Of a stretch of 64,000 nucleotides of DNA, positions 32,151 to 45,446 are shown piece after piece. A model generated the notes under the pieces. It did no database searches. It worked only from the letters and a program-made list of their open reading frames with translations, and was not told the origin of the DNA. How positions within the stretch are numbered: the first letter of the stretch is position 1; each line of letters begins with the position of its first letter. The translations under genes and the position numbers were made by a program. Source of the DNA: Solenopsis invicta (Eukaryota > Arthropoda > Insecta > Hymenoptera > Formicidae). The stretch is taken from positions 16,817,846 to 16,881,845 of the forward strand of contig NC_052667.1 of NCBI RefSeq assembly GCF_016802725.1, given 5' to 3'.

Positions 32151-32750
32151 ACAAAGAACAAAAGAAATTAAAAATGCAATTGTACGCGAGTTTGAGAATT
32201 TTTTCAATAATTGGTAAATATCATGTTATGAGGTTTTGTGTTATAGAAATGAAAATTTCTTTAATCGAACATTATCTCTTTTAGTAAAGATTTTAAAATA
32301 TGTGCAATAAGGATAAAGAAACAAAGAGACATGAAATAATATAAGAAGGAAGGAGGAACAATTGTGAGAGAGTAAAATAAATAAAAAATAGAAAGCAGAA
32401 AGAATTTAAATTAAAGAAGATGGAGAAGTTGAAGTTTTAAATGAAGTACGAAAGAAATTAGAAATGTAATTCTGCATGAATTTGAAGTTTTTTTAAATAA
32501 TAGATGCATATCATGGTATATTAACATTTTGTGTTTTAAGAATTATTATTTCATTAACCGAACATTGTCTCTTTTAGTAAAAATTTTAAAAAATGTGTGA
32601 AATAATGTAAGAAAGAGGAAAGAATTGTGAGAGTGTAAAATAGGAAAAAAGTAGAAAAGATTTAAAGAAGGCTGAGAATGTAAAAGTTTTTAAATAAAAG
32701 ACAAAAGAAATTAAGAATGCAATTGAACACTAGTTTGAAAATTTTTTTAA
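32150..32750. repeat. Two further units of the about 295-bp purine-rich repeat
   Basis: Landmarks at 32215 (TTGGTAAATATCATGTTATG) and 32506 (AGATGCATATCATGGTATAT) are about 291 bp apart. They share AACATTATCTCTTTTAGTAA, GGAACAATTGTGAGAGAGTA and TTAAATAAAAGACAAAAGAA with the 11.3-12.9 kb block. Confidence 0.75.
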
Positions 32751-33105
32751 TGACCACGTATATCTGAGAAAATAACATTTCAGACATGAACTTTTCATTG
32801 TGATATCTCCGTCCATAGAATACCGATAGAAAAAATAAAAACATTTTCATTATAAAACTTTGCCCATCGTTTGAGAGTAATATTTAGAACTTGATCGATT
32901 CAGAAGTTATTGAGATATGATAATCTCGTGTGCTTGGAAGTTGATAACTCGTGTATAATATTTGTTTTTAATACAAAAATGCAATTGTATTACGTGTGCT
33001 AAGTATAAACGTTATTGTATTTTAAATAATTATAAAATAAATAATTATAACATGTTTAAATTTTAAGTTCTGTGTAGATTTTGGTTATATAAAAAACATA
33101 AAAGA
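32751..33105. repeat. Second copy of the dispersed repeat at 13260-13640
   Basis: Same block order as the left copy (GATATCTCCGTCCATAGAAT, AATAAAAACATTTTCATTAT, GATAATCTCGTGTGCTTGGAA). Confidence 0.7.
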
Positions 33106-33111
33106 GTTGTA

Positions 33112-33300
33112 CAGTCGTAAACTAAAAGGTTGCAACATATTTTCTTCGATGGTTTTTGGAATGTAGACTTGCTCATTAATCGGCGAACGTAATTGGTTGA
33201 ATCCACAGGTAAGAACCAATTACATTCGCCATTCGATGAGCAAGTCTACATTCCAAAAATCATCGAAGAAAATGTGTTGCAACCTTTTAGCTCATGACTG
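33112..33300. mobile_element. 189-bp Tc1-like foldback MITE
   Basis: Ends CAGTCGTAAACTAAAAGGTT and AACCTTTTAGCTCATGACTG, flanked by TA (33110-33111 and 33301-33302). The arms pair through GGTTTTTGGAATGTAGACTT and CGAACGTAATTGGTT. Related pieces occur near 56190-56330. Confidence 0.85.
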
Positions 33301-33459
33301 TACATACATACGGGTATCAATTACAAGAATGTGATATTAATGTATACTACTATTAATGATAATTTTATAGACATTTAGCCTATCAGGAAACAATATTTTT
33401 TAAATGTTTTTTAAATATTTAAAAAACATTGTCTATTGATAGGATAATAATAAATCAAA

Positions 33460-34400
33460 TTATATTCTATTTTTGTTTATTTATAATCTGTCATCAAGAA
33501 CATGATCTGTCATTTGTGATAGTGAACTCTATTATTCTTAACCATGAATGTATAATTTTTGAAATTCTTATTATTTATATTTAGTTATATGTAAACATGA
33601 AATTAAATAAATGGCGCGCTTGTGTTGTTCTAGTGATATGAAATATTCCGTTTGTTTTCTATTCCTGAACTCCCTGAATTAGTGTACACTTAAAATGAAA
33701 TAGATAGATGTCAATAGATGTTTGAAAGTTAGCGAAAGCAAGAAGGAACGTTCCAGTACAGTCTAGTGCAGGAATAGAAAACAAGCCTATTATAGAATAG
33801 AAGTGTTTTCAAACCTATCACATACAGTAAATTTTTAAATTAAGCTTTTTAAAATTAGATAAATTTTTTGCTTGAGTATGATAACATATCCTAACAAATA
33901 TCCTGACGTTTACCTCTGAAATGTTATTTTCTAAGATATACGTGGTCATTAAAAAAAATTTCAAACTAGTGTTCAATTGCATTTTTAATTTCTTTTGTCT
34001 TTTATTTAAAAATTTTTACATTCTCAGCCTTCTTTAAATCCTTTATAAAAAAATGTGTGTCCCTTATTTTGATCTGTATTACAATATATTAAAAAGTCGT
34101 CCGGATATTTGTTAGGATATGTTATCATACTCAAGCAAAAAATTTATCTAATTTTAAAAAGCTTAATTTGAAAATTTACTGTATATGATAGGTTTAAAAA
34201 TAACACTTCTATTGTATAATATTTCATATCACTAAAACAACACAAGCGCGCCATTTATTTAATTTCATGTTTACATATAACTAAATATAAATAATAAGAA
34301 TTTCAAAAACTATACATTCATGATTAAGAATAATAGAGTTCATGATGACAAATGACAGATCATGAATAAATAAAAATAGAATATGATTTGATTTATTATT
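33460..34400. repeat. Large imperfect inverted repeat with a fragment of array flank at its centre
   Basis: Left arm blocks (GATCTGTCATTTGTGATAGT, TTATATTTAGTTATATGTAA, AAATAAATGGCGCGCTTGTG, ATCACATACAGTAAATTTT, TTGCTTGAGTATGATAACA) recur in reverse order and complement at about 34110-34390. The centre (about 33925-34045) is an inverted copy of sequence near 32670-32790. One 141-bp MITE (33648-33788) interrupts the left arm and is absent from the right. Confidence 0.75.
33648..33788. mobile_element. MITE family A copy (A9), 3-bp duplication ATT
   Basis: Ends CCGTTTGTTTTCTATTCCTG and CAGGAATAGAAAACAAGCCT. ATT precedes (33645-33647) and follows (33789-33791). The right arm of the surrounding inverted repeat shows the empty site. 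It contains an extra 11-bp piece (GATGTCAATA-) compared with other copies. Confidence 0.9.
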
Positions 34401-35060
34401 ACTGTTATAAAGATGAGTATTCATTTTCAAACCATTCAAGTTTCATTCACAACATTTTTTTTCTATTATAGTTTCAAAAGAGTGTTTCACCCTTTAAAAG
34501 TGAAAACAGACACGTATAAAAAAATATGTATCCGTACTACAATATATTAAAGGCTCATCAAAATCGGTGGAGACTTCCGTACCTTTCCTTGTAAGTCCAC
34601 TTACAGCGTGTGCTAATAGTAGGAGTACAAGAACGTTATGCAAACAAAATATTATTTTTTTATATATTGTGCCTTTTTAATTAAATATTTCATAAATCAT
34701 ATTTACATTTGTTATATGAATTAAATTGCAAATAATAAAAAAAAAGTATCATAAAAACACTAAATGTATTTTATATATAATTTTTATTATAACTTTTTGA
34801 TACGTGTAATCCTCTGAATATAATATTAAATATTTTTTAAGTACTTTAAGCTCATAGTAAGAAATTACTGAAATTTTTTTGAAGTATCAGTAATCTTAAT
34901 CCTCTGAATATACAATAATTAAAATTATATTTCTGAAAGTACTTTAAACTCAAAGTACACTTTAAAGTTAAGTATGTTTTCAATTTAAAATACTTTAGAA
35001 ATAAGTATATAGAAGTCATACCATAATTATGACAATTTAAATTATATTGTAGAGTCGAGA
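34401..35060. other. AT-rich gene-free sequence
   Basis: Contains local short repeats such as TAATCCTCTGAATATA twice (34810, 34898) and AAAGTACTTTAAACTC-like phrases. No gene recognised. Confidence 0.4.
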
Positions 35061-35219
35061 TACTCTATGCAGGGTGACCCATTTTAATCGATCACCCCAA
35101 ATATTTCCGTTCCCTTGCATTTTACAAGAAAATGTTTCAGTCAAAAGTTGTATGGTTTCAAAAGCATCTCTGCAAAAACAAGGAAATGAGACTGCCAAAC
35201 TAGTATATCAATTCTATCT

Positions 35220-37170
35220 ATTGACAGAAATTGATATACACTTGACAGCAAAATTAAAGGATCACTTATTCTAACTCTGAAAAATATATAGGCATAATTC
35301 AAGAGAGTGTAACTTTGTCAAAAATAATCTTGTGTACTTAAAAAATATAAAAAAACTTTGTAAAAAAATGTTGAAAAAATAATTTTACAGCTTGAAATCT
35401 CTAGTTTTGAGATTGATAAGTCATTAAACGATTTACAGATTGTTTATGAAGTTACGCAAATTCAAATAGGAATTTGTCAAATCTCAAAATTTTTTACAAA
35501 CTTTGCAAAGCGACGTAAAATAAAAATTGCACGCAAATGCGGTTGACAACATTTGAAAGCGTGAATCTTTACCTTTAATTTGCGTACTTGCTGAGTGTTG
35601 TACAATTTTTTTCACTGACAAGGAAGGTTTGCAAACCAGAAAATTCAAAAATTCTGAAATATTGTGTACACATAGAAGAGTTCATCCATAACACAAAAAT
35701 ATTTTTTGTTCGTGCCCAAGTTCAGTTTAAGGGGGTAAAACACTCCTTTGAAGAAAATCGGTTTTTTTATTTGAAGCGTATATCGTCGAAACTATAAGAG
35801 ATAGAAAAAAATGTTCTAAATAAAAGTTGAATGGCTCGAAAAGTACTTAATAATAGCAAAAAAAATTTTTTTTTAATGTTTTTTTTTTATACTTTCCGCC
35901 ACTACTTACCTTTTTTTTTAAATTTTTATTTCTCTTTATAAGCAAAATAAAGCTTATTTTATTACGAATTTAACGGTATATGATAAAGTTATGATGGAAC
36001 ATTTCTATTTTCTAAAAATAATTAAAAACCACTCCATAACGCATAGTACGCGCACCTGTCCGTGTACTATGGAAGTATCCATCTTCGATTTTGATGAGCC
36101 CAGGAAGATCGTTTCACAATTTTTTTTACGAAGTTCAAATATCGACTTTAACAAAGATTAAATGAGCATTCAATAGCAAAATTAAAGGATCACTCTCCAA
36201 AAGAGAGTGTAACATGATAAACAAAAATAATAAATCAAATGTTTCAAAACGCATTTTACAGCTTACTGTTTTTACATACTTTGAACTCTTAAACACATAT
36301 TAAAAATTACCCTAGATTTTCGATCGCTTACTGTGTGAAGACGGAATGAGAAAAAAGATCTAGGATTCGGACTAGGTGGAAAAAAAGTATGAAGTCTAGT
36401 CTATCGACTGATACGGTTAATCAACTTCATTGCTTAACTAAAATAAAATGGTACTAAAGTAAAGTTTTTTCGGGAGGGTCTAGCAGACCCACTATGTGTT
36501 TAAGAGTTAATATCGACTTTGAATACATATATTGATCTTTTACGGAGCTATACGGATACAAATAAAGATGCGGCAAAGTTTGTTACGAATTTTGCGAGTT
36601 TATTTGACGTGAATTAAAAATTGTACGCAAATACGCTTATGTATAATACGTTACATGCGTTGTATGTGCTGTTAAGTTGATATAGTACAATCTGCTTTTT
36701 TACAGTGTTCAAAAGCGTAAATCTTTAACTTTAATTTGCGTATTTGTTGAGCATTATACGATTTTTTTTCACTGAATTATTCAACACTGAAGCAAAAATG
36801 GTTTTTTTCCATGTTGAATAATTCGGTGAAAAAAATCATACAATATTCAACAAGTACGCAAATTAAAGATAAGGATTCACGTTTTCGAATGCTGTAAACC
36901 GTATTTGCGTGCAATATTTCACGTCGTGGAACTTTGCAAAGTTTGTAAAAAATTTTGAGATTTGACGCAGCCCCATTTGGATCCATGTAACTTCGTAAAC
37001 AATCTGTAAATCGTTTAATGACTTATCAATCTAAAAACTAGAGATTTCAAGCTTTAAAATGCTTTTTTTAACATTATTTTACGAGTATTTTTGACAAAGT
37101 TACACTCTCTTGAATTATGCCCATTTTTCGGAGTCAGAATAGGTGATCCTTTAATTTGTTGAATATGCTG
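35220..37170. mobile_element. Long-arm foldback element, rearranged
   Basis: The left arm (about 35240-35620: AGAGAGTGTAACTTTGTCAA, TTGATAAGTCATTAAACGAT, TTTAATTTGCGTACTTG) is repeated inverted at about 36780-37165. A second same-sense copy of parts of it lies at about 36170-36780, split by a TTAA MITE. No coding capacity is seen. A segment at 36624-36690 (TATGTATAATACGTTACATG) is duplicated directly at 37425-37485. Confidence 0.65.
36286..36506. mobile_element. 221-bp piggyBac-like MITE
   Basis: Ends CTCTTAAACACAT and ATGTGTTTAAGAG; TTAA follows at 36507-36510, while the left site has drifted. The interior shares TGTGTGAAGACGGAATGAGA and ACTTCATTGCT with the copy at 60532-60728. Confidence 0.75.
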
Positions 37171-37540
37171 TTGAGTGTATATTGGATTTGTTCTTTGTAG
37201 CTCATTTTTTTAGACTTTCCATCTTTTTTTTCACCATCGAACTAAATCCATTTCATTTTATAAGCAAAAAATTTAATGCAACTATAAAGATCTATTGTAT
37301 TATAAATAACAATAATTTATATTAATTTAATCTGTAGTGTATCAGATAATTATAAACATATTTAAAAACAAATTAAATATTGCATTTTTTTATTTTATGT
37401 ATATACATATACATGATATACATACGCTTATGTATAATACGTTACATGCGTTGTATGTGTTGTTAAGTTGATATAGTACAATGTTTTTTTTTTTACAAAT
37501 ACAAAACGCTTACACTCCAGCATCTTACGAGTCAAGATTT

Positions 37541-38012
37541 CCATTGAGCCGCCTCAGATTCAATTTCAACCGCATATGGTTTTTTCGAATCTATTTCGAA
37601 GGAAAACAACAACCTAGAAAGATTTCCGTCTAAGAGTAAGCAGTTCGGTGTAGGCATGGAAATGAAGTTTTGAGATTTTTCGGTATGTACTGCGCAAGAT
37701 GCGCAATGGTTGTTCAAAGTACAACCTTAGAACATATACTACATGTTCTAAGAGTACAACAAGCATCGAAACAAAATGAATTAGGATCATCGAAATAAAG
37801 ATGCTTGTTTGCAATTGAAAATCGATCCAGTCATTCATGAGCTGTGACCTGAAATATATAATAAGGAAAATAAGATCCATATATCAAAAAATCTCAAAAA
37901 TTCATTCCCATGCCCACAGCGAATTGCCTACTCTCAGACGGAAATCTTTCTAGGTTGTTATTTTCCTTCGAAATAGATTCGGAAAAACCATATGCGGTTG
38001 AAATCTGAGGTC
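37541..38012. mobile_element. About 470-bp foldback element
   Basis: Arms of about 135 bp: CAACCGCATATGGTTTTTTC, TCTATTTCGAAGGAAAACAA and CCTAGAAAGATTTCCGTCT on the left pair with their complements at about 37900-38005. An inner hairpin is built on TTAGAACATATACTACATGTTCTAA. Short frames here are by-products. Confidence 0.7.
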
Positions 38013-38960
38013 CAATAAAAAGCTTTACTCGTTAGCAAAATATCAGATTCAAATATAATAATTTAATAATAGAGCAATTTGTTTTATTTTTACTCATAAT
38101 TAAAGCTCCTGAATAATTAACCACGTTGACGTAGTCTCGCAGAAAAAATTAGAATTAAAAAATGTGAAAAGTGATGTTTTGACGATGAAATTTTGCCTTG
38201 CATGCCATTTTGTTATTATGTGCTTGAGAGTGAAAATGTGGCTTTTTTCGTATTTACCAAATTCGTAAAAAATGGACTGCAAGTAAAGTTATATTTGAAT
38301 GCTATACATAAAAGCATATTTTTCACTCCTTTCAACGGCTATCCATGTTTCCTGGTTGAATAGGCTTTACTTCATCTTTTATGACTATATACTGACTCTC
38401 ACAAGAGAAAAGGAAAATAGAAACATATTTCTATAAGTAATCTCATTATTTTGTTTTATTCAATTTTTTTTTATTTAGAAATGGCATGTAAAAGAAACGT
38501 GTTTTTCTCGCTCTTTTACATGTAATTTCTTGCTTATAACATCACAAATTCAATATAGCTGTGGCGACTAGCCTAAAGAAAAATTATCACTTATTGCAAT
38601 TTCCTTTAATGTTAATAATGTCCTTGTAAAATTAAAATCAAATATTTTATTGAAGTAAATCTCATCTAAAATAAAAATAATATGTTTATAAATTATACAA
38701 TATAAACATGAAATTTTTTAACAATACATAAAAAATTATTTTTTTTTATAATCGTATGTAATTCATATTTTATAATCATTTTATTGATATATTTTATTGC
38801 CGAACGTCTAAAAATTGCAAAAAATCTTTAATTGCTTGTAATTTGATAATTATATTATTGCAATTTTTTTAAGAAAAATTCCTCTTCCAAATAATCGAAA
38901 ATCTATCGTTAAAAAATCATGTATGTAAAAAGTGTGAAACATGTATACTCATTTATACAC
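38013..38960. other. Gene-free AT-rich sequence
   Basis: No exon, RNA or repeat boundary could be supported. Confidence 0.4.
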
Positions 38961-39605
<645 letters not shown>

Positions 39606-39607
39606 CA

Positions 39608-40186
39608 CAGGGTGGGACAAAAGTCCAGGTACGCCCTCATAACTTTTGATCGAATCTAGAGAGAAAGTTGAACTTTGGAGAGGTTACATAGGATCATCTA
39701 TTTACTGATCTTATCAGTTTGAGCTTGGATAGCGTCGCCAAGGTCACATCGAAATCACATTACTTTTTTTAAATAGAACACCCAATTTTTGATTCCAAAA
39801 TCTAATAGCTGGTGTCAACAGCTTTCCAAAACCCTACAAAAAATTTATTTTCGTTTAGTACTTTCCGAATTGTGAGGCTTGAAAGCTACAGTGTACTGTA
39901 ACTTTCAAGCGTCATAGCTCGGAAAGTACTTAACAAAAATAAACTTTCTTGTAGGGTTTTGGAAAGTTTTTGACGCCAGGTATTAGATTCTGGAATCAAA
40001 AATAGGGTGTTTCATTTAAAACAGTTAATGTGATTTCGATGTGACCTTGGCGACGCCATCCAAACTCAAACTGATAAGATCAGTAAATAGCTTTCATGAT
40101 CTTATATAAACCTCTCCAAATTTCAACTTTCTATCTAGATTCGTTCAAAAGTTATGAGGGTGTACCCGAACTTTTATCCTACCCTG
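39608..40186. mobile_element. 579-bp foldback transposon between two microsatellites
   Basis: Ends CAGGGTGGGACAAAAGTCCA and GGATAAAAGTTCGGGTACAC (complement of the right end, after CAGGGTA). Arms pair over about 200 bp (GTCGCCAAGGTCACATCGAA with TTCGATGTGACCTTGGCGAC). Inner arms pair around GGTTTTGGAAAG. It abuts the (ACGC)n tract on the left and (TA)n(TG)n on the right, which hides any target duplication. Confidence 0.8.

Positions 40187-40282
<96 letters not shown>
40187..40282. repeat. (TA)n(TG)n microsatellite
   Basis: About 20 bp of TA repeats followed by about 75 bp of TG repeats, just downstream of the NOP14 stop codon. Confidence 0.97.
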
Positions 40283-40284
<2 letters not shown>

Positions 40285-40332
40285 AAAAATATATATTTAT
40301 AACTTGTTTCATATTTATACTCTTTCAATCTC

Positions 40333-43300
40333 TTACTTTCTCTTCTTCATCTTTTTAAACTCGCTTTGCTGTATGGCAGCTTCGCCGAAAATTTCTTTCA
40401 CTTTATGTTTGCGTTCAGCATCGCTCTTAATTTGCTGCCCGATTTGTACTTTGGCTAAGAAGTCACGATCTCTTCTTATTTCACGAATTGCACCTTTAAA
40501 CTCCCTCTTATACTTGTGCAATAATTTTTCCTTTTCTATTTTTTCCTTTGATGCAGACTTATATCGTTTATCATCATATCTGCAAAAAAATAATATTTAA
40601 AATAACATCGTATATTATTGTACTATTAATATTTATTTTAATAACAAATTATTATATGCGTTCTACATTATACACACGCACGTACGCACACAAATATTAT
40701 ATATATTAATAAACTATAATTATAAAAATCTCTAAAAGATATAGCCGAATTTGTAAATGAAATCTGCCTCCATTCCAAAATGATCAGATTTATCACACCT
40801 CAATATTTAGTCCTCTATGAAAGAACAATTTTCACCAAGCTTTCAGCAAAAGAAAAAAAACTATTATATTATCTTTTTATATAAACAAAATTTAAGTTAT
40901 TGAAATATACAATTAATAATTAGACACATAAAATAGAATATTCGAAAGTTCATACATTAAATATTAAATGAATTTTCTGCGTAAAAACTTGAAAAAAATC
41001 GTATTTTTAATATTTTTAACATTGAAGTTTATTTTTTTTTTTTTATCTAAAGTTAATCACTTAATAATTTCACTTAAAATTTGATGATTTAATACTTCTT
41101 GAATTTTTTAAATTTAAACTTACATCTTAAAAATCTCCAAAAATTTTTAGATATATATCTTGATGAACAAAACATCACTTATTTTTTTCATAGTTTTTTT
41201 CATAGTGAATTTGAAAAAATATAATTGAATTGTGTTTTTATTTGTCACTATCGCAATAGGAAGGATAGTAGGTTAAAACTTGGTGAAAATTGTTCTTTCA
41301 TAGAAAGCTAAAGATTAACATATAATAAATCTACTTTGGGGTGGTGGTAGATTTCATATAAAAATGCAGCTATACCTTTTACTGTAAATTAAAAAAGAAA
41401 AAATATGTAATAGTTACACTGTCATTATTTTTGGCTCATATGTTTTTAAAGGTTTTGGCTTTTTCTTCTTAAGCACAATATATTCCAGTTTCTTTTTTCG
41501 TAGAAATTCGAGTTCCTTACATAGTCCTTTTACATGATTTCTTATGTTTACTGAATACTGTTTGAATTCATTTATTTTTAACAATTGAAGAATGGGCTCA
41601 AATATCGGATATATTGCTTCTAATTCTTGAAGATGGTTTTTAAATTCAATAAGCAGATTAACTGTAGTCAATAAAGCTCTTATTCTAAATTCGTCATCTA
41701 ATTCTTCATTAATTAAATCACTTGCAAGCATATGTGCGCTATTTGGATCAATTTTGTCTAAATCAATTTCCATCTTATTGATCACTAGAGCTTTACACAC
41801 AATTTTGAATGGTGGAATAATTGTGATTTTTTGTGTTAAATTTGCAGGCGTCGCCATGTAGATAATACCCCGTAAAAAATTAATCACGGACGGTGCAAAT
41901 CGTTTGCTTAATGTTGTATACTGTAATTAAAAAAAAAAAAAAAATTAAAATAACATATTTTCTCAAGTTTAGAAAATAAATACATTGCAATATGAAATGT
42001 AAATAAAATTAGGTATACTCACCTCTAAGATGAGAGTACATATAAAAAGACCTTTTGAAATATCACTTCGATATTTCTTGATGCGAGCTTTCAACAATAT
42101 TTGTGACATAAATACTAAACAAGGAGTAACAACAGGATGCCTGAAGTCAGATGTTGGAAATAACAAGGATACCAATTTAAAGAATATTAGCTGAAAAATA
42201 ATTTATAAACCTTATATGCATAAGGGAAAAGATAGTAATGTAGGTAAGATCTACAATTACAATTAACTCATATCTATAGCAAAAAGTTTTATCTCAGCGT
42301 AGGTGCCAAAGTTGTGATCATGTATTACATGTTAATTATTAATATAAGAAATGTTGAAAATTGTTTGGTAGACTGCAGTAAACCTATTCCATAACTCTTA
42401 ATAACATTATTACATTGTTGTTGCATAGTTTTTCTATATTATGCATTTTATATCTTAAAAATAATAATGACACTATCGTTAAAAATTACAGAATAGACCT
42501 ACAGTACCAAAAATGAAAAGATAGCAGTTATCTATAAAACTTTTTATTTATAAAATAATTTTGCTATCTTTGTACTTTTTAGAGAAAACATTACATTTTC
42601 TATTATATCAAAATCCAAACAACACAGAATCTAAAATTAAATTATAGACACATTTCCAAAAATAATTTTAACATCTTAAAAACGTCTTATGATCTTGTTG
42701 GACTTTGTCTGGGAATATTCATGTTACTGTGAAAAAGTTATGTATACTTCTGTTCTTTAACATAATTTTTTTAATGACCACTGTGCACATAATAGAATTG
42801 AGTTCAAACCATTTGATATTATTTTTGTTAAGTCTATCTGTTATAGCATATTCGATTTGTTGATTCGACCCGACTCAGAGTCAATGTGTTCTTTTTAGCT
42901 ACAAAAAAGAGACAAATTGTGTAAAAAATACAGCTAAAAAGAACAGACATTAACTTGGAATCGAGTCGAGTCAACAAATCAAATACGCTATTAGTTTAAT
43001 AGATAATCTATATGTATACAAATATATAATATGTAATATTTGTTGATAAAAAAACACAATTAGCTGAAGAAAATACATGTGCGTATCACAATCTCACCAT
43101 TTGCATATTAGGATATGTTGTCTTATTTTTTTCAAATTCAATATGTTTCTCCTTGATCACTTGTTGTATATAGGTTTCAGCATTCTGTGGGTTCATATGT
43201 GCTAGATCATAAAGATAAGGACATAATCTGAAATAAAAGTTATATAGAAATAAGCTCTACATATGTATACATACATATATATACGTATGTGTATATATAT

Positions 43301-45104
43301 ATATATACATACACACATACATATATACATGTGTGTGTGTGTGTACATTTACAAAAACACACACACACACATATATTTATAGTTTAGAATATAAAATTAG
43401 TAAGTATAATTATCACCTGTCAAACATTTGGAAACATTTAACTAAATCATCAATGTTCTCCGTGAAAGCACAGTTGTTTATATATTGTAACAAATATACA
43501 AATAAATTTGATAACTTTTCTTTGTTTCTACTACCTAATGTCCAATGATTGCATTTTATAATACGATCTATGATCGCTGATTGATAATCTGCACTCTGAT
43601 GGCTTAATAGTTTTTCTAATTCTTCCAAACACTCCGGAACATTATATATGTAAGGTAGTTCTTTTCGTGCCTGTTCCATAATCTCTTTTTGCTTCAAGAG
43701 ATTGTTTTTAATATAAATCTCCTGGTTTTTATTTTTATCAGATGAATTCAATATGTGGGTATTGTTACTCTGTTTCAATATTGATTTACAAGAAATCTTA
43801 TCTGATTGTTTTATTTGTTTAGTACCTTGTGTCAAATCATTAATAAACATAACATATTTCTCGTTTTTCCTTGGAACTTGTGTTTTATTTTCATCTTCGC
43901 TAGATAATTCAGACATTTTTAAATCTGAAAAATCGTCTTCAGACTCATCATCTAAATTTTCAATCGCTAAATCTTCATCATTCAAATCTGTATCAGATTC
44001 ATCTTTGATATTAGATGCTTCTGTATATATACTCTTATTTTTTATACCTTTAACTGTTTTCTTATCACTAGCATCTTCCAATTTATTCCCTTTTTGTTTA
44101 TCATCATTAACATTTTCATCAATTTCACTGTTTTCCTCATTAATACTAGTTTCAGTAGTTATTGAAGTAACGTCGTCATTATCTTCAATAACAGTTTCCA
44201 TTACAAAACCATCCTCAAGATCATCTGCAGATTTATGCCAATACTGATTACTAATATCACTCATAAATCCTTTCATTCTTGCCAATCTATCAGCCTCGAG
44301 TTTCTCCAATTTTTGTTTTTCTTCTTGAATAATCTCATTCTCTGATTTTAGTTTTTCAGATGGATGACCTCTAGCTTCAAATTTTAATTGCCGTACAGCA
44401 ATGTCATAAGTGTCAGCTTTGGTGATTTCATCAATGTCCTCCTTAGACTTTTTGGAAGCAAACATAAAGGGTAAAAGGTCTTTCCATTCAGAATCGAGCT
44501 TCTCTGTAAGATCGATAGTTTCTTCACGTATCTTTTGTTTCTCTGCTTTTCGTTTCTTTGATTCCACAATAAGTTGCTCAATTAGATCCTTTCTAGATAA
44601 TGTGGAATCTGCTGTTGATAAAGTGCCTCCACCAAAATGAGCTTCTACAAAATTTTTCTGTAGCTTGCCACTAACATTTTCATTATCACTAAATTCATCA
44701 TCACTCTTTGGATCATCAAATTTTTCAATTTCTTCAAGAGTTTGTCCTCTATGTGTCAAAATATCATCATTTAAATTAAAAATACTTTCCTTTTTATATG
44801 TTTTTATGCGTTCTGTAGCAAATCTTGCTATTGCTTTATCTTCCATGCTCATAGCACAATTCTTCTCACCAATACGTTTGTCTATGAAAACATTGTCTTT
44901 ATTTTGTAATTTATATTCTTGAAGAAGACTCTGCTTACGCCTGTTAATTGCTTTCGCTCGTGAAACTCCTGGCAGTCCACAATCATTTTTACTTTTGCGA
45001 CCCAACACTTTCTGTTTGTCTCTATTAATGTGCACCTCAAATGGATTTAGTTTCTTATTTTTCTGTTGTAAAGATTCAGACAAATGTTTTTTAGCTTTAA
45101 CCAT
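40333..45104 (-). CDS. NOP14: Nucleolar protein 14 (NOP14), complete, 911 aa
   Basis: NOP14 is a component of the small-subunit processome, needed in the nucleolus for 18S rRNA maturation and 40S assembly. Exons on the minus strand: 43417-45104, 43098-43227, 42023-42190, 41418-41920, 40333-40579 (2736 nt in frame, all introns GT-AG). The start MVKAKKHLSESL is followed by the conserved NPFEVHINRDKQKVLGRK. EAHFGGGTLS and RKDLIEQLI are family hallmarks, and a long acidic stretch occupies about residues 300-410. The C-terminus (KYKREFKGAIREIRRDRDFL ... AERKHKVKEIFGEAAIQQSE ... KKMKKRK) is the basic, nucleolar-type tail typical of the family. Human NOP14 is about 857 aa, so the length fits. Exon 4 uses donor GT|GTAACT, restoring VYDDKRYKS at the junction. 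No damage seen. Three introns contain MITEs or microsatellites. Confidence 0.95.
40733..41381. mobile_element. 649-bp foldback MITE in NOP14 intron 4
   Basis: Ends TAAAAGATATAGCCGAATTT and, complemented, TAAAAGGTATAGCTGCATTT. Arms pair through GAAATCTGCCTCC / GAAATCTACCACC and CTATGAAAGAACAATTTTCA (inverted at about 41285-41310). No ORF. Confidence 0.75.
42844..42990. mobile_element. 147-bp MITE in NOP14 intron 2, TTA duplication
   Basis: Ends TAGCATATTCGATTTGTTGA and, complemented, TAGCGTATTTGATTTGTTGA. TTA precedes (42841-42843) and follows (42991-42993). Internal AGCTAAAAAGAACA is also inverted. Confidence 0.8.
43257..43378. repeat. Compound TA/CA microsatellite in NOP14 intron 1
   Basis: Mixed TATGTATACATACATA, (TA)n, (TG)n and (CA)n runs. 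Confidence 0.9.
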
Positions 45105-45446
45105 TTTGGATAACAGCTTTGCGTAAGAATATCATTTAACGTATAAAAACCAAAGCACAACTTAATTTTGTTTTAATATATATTAATTTTCACGTGTTGT
45201 ATTTATCAAAACATAACCATCAATTACGGAGCTAGAAACAAAACAGTAATAAAACTTTATCATTGTAAAATTTTGATAAGCAACGTTTTGCTATAAGTAT
45301 TCTGCTGTTATTATCACTAACTATTGTAAGCTTTAATAATATATCAAGAATATTTACATTAAACTTACTTGGTTTGCAATAATTAGAAACACTTACATAC
45401 ATGTGTTTCACAATCAAGCCTGTCGCACATGAAATGCTTAAAGGTG
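45105..45446 (-). promoter_or_regulatory. NOP14 upstream region
   Basis: AT-rich DNA immediately 5' of the NOP14 start. It should contain the 5' UTR and promoter, but no TATA or initiator could be assigned. Beyond 45446 the sequence is transposon-derived. Confidence 0.35.

Noticed and set aside
37532..37880. Two overlapping minus-strand frames
   Set aside because: Both lie within the arms and centre of a foldback element.
43753..44922. Plus-strand Ser-rich frames opposite NOP14 exon 1
   Set aside because: Complement of the acidic and lysine-rich NOP14 coding sequence.
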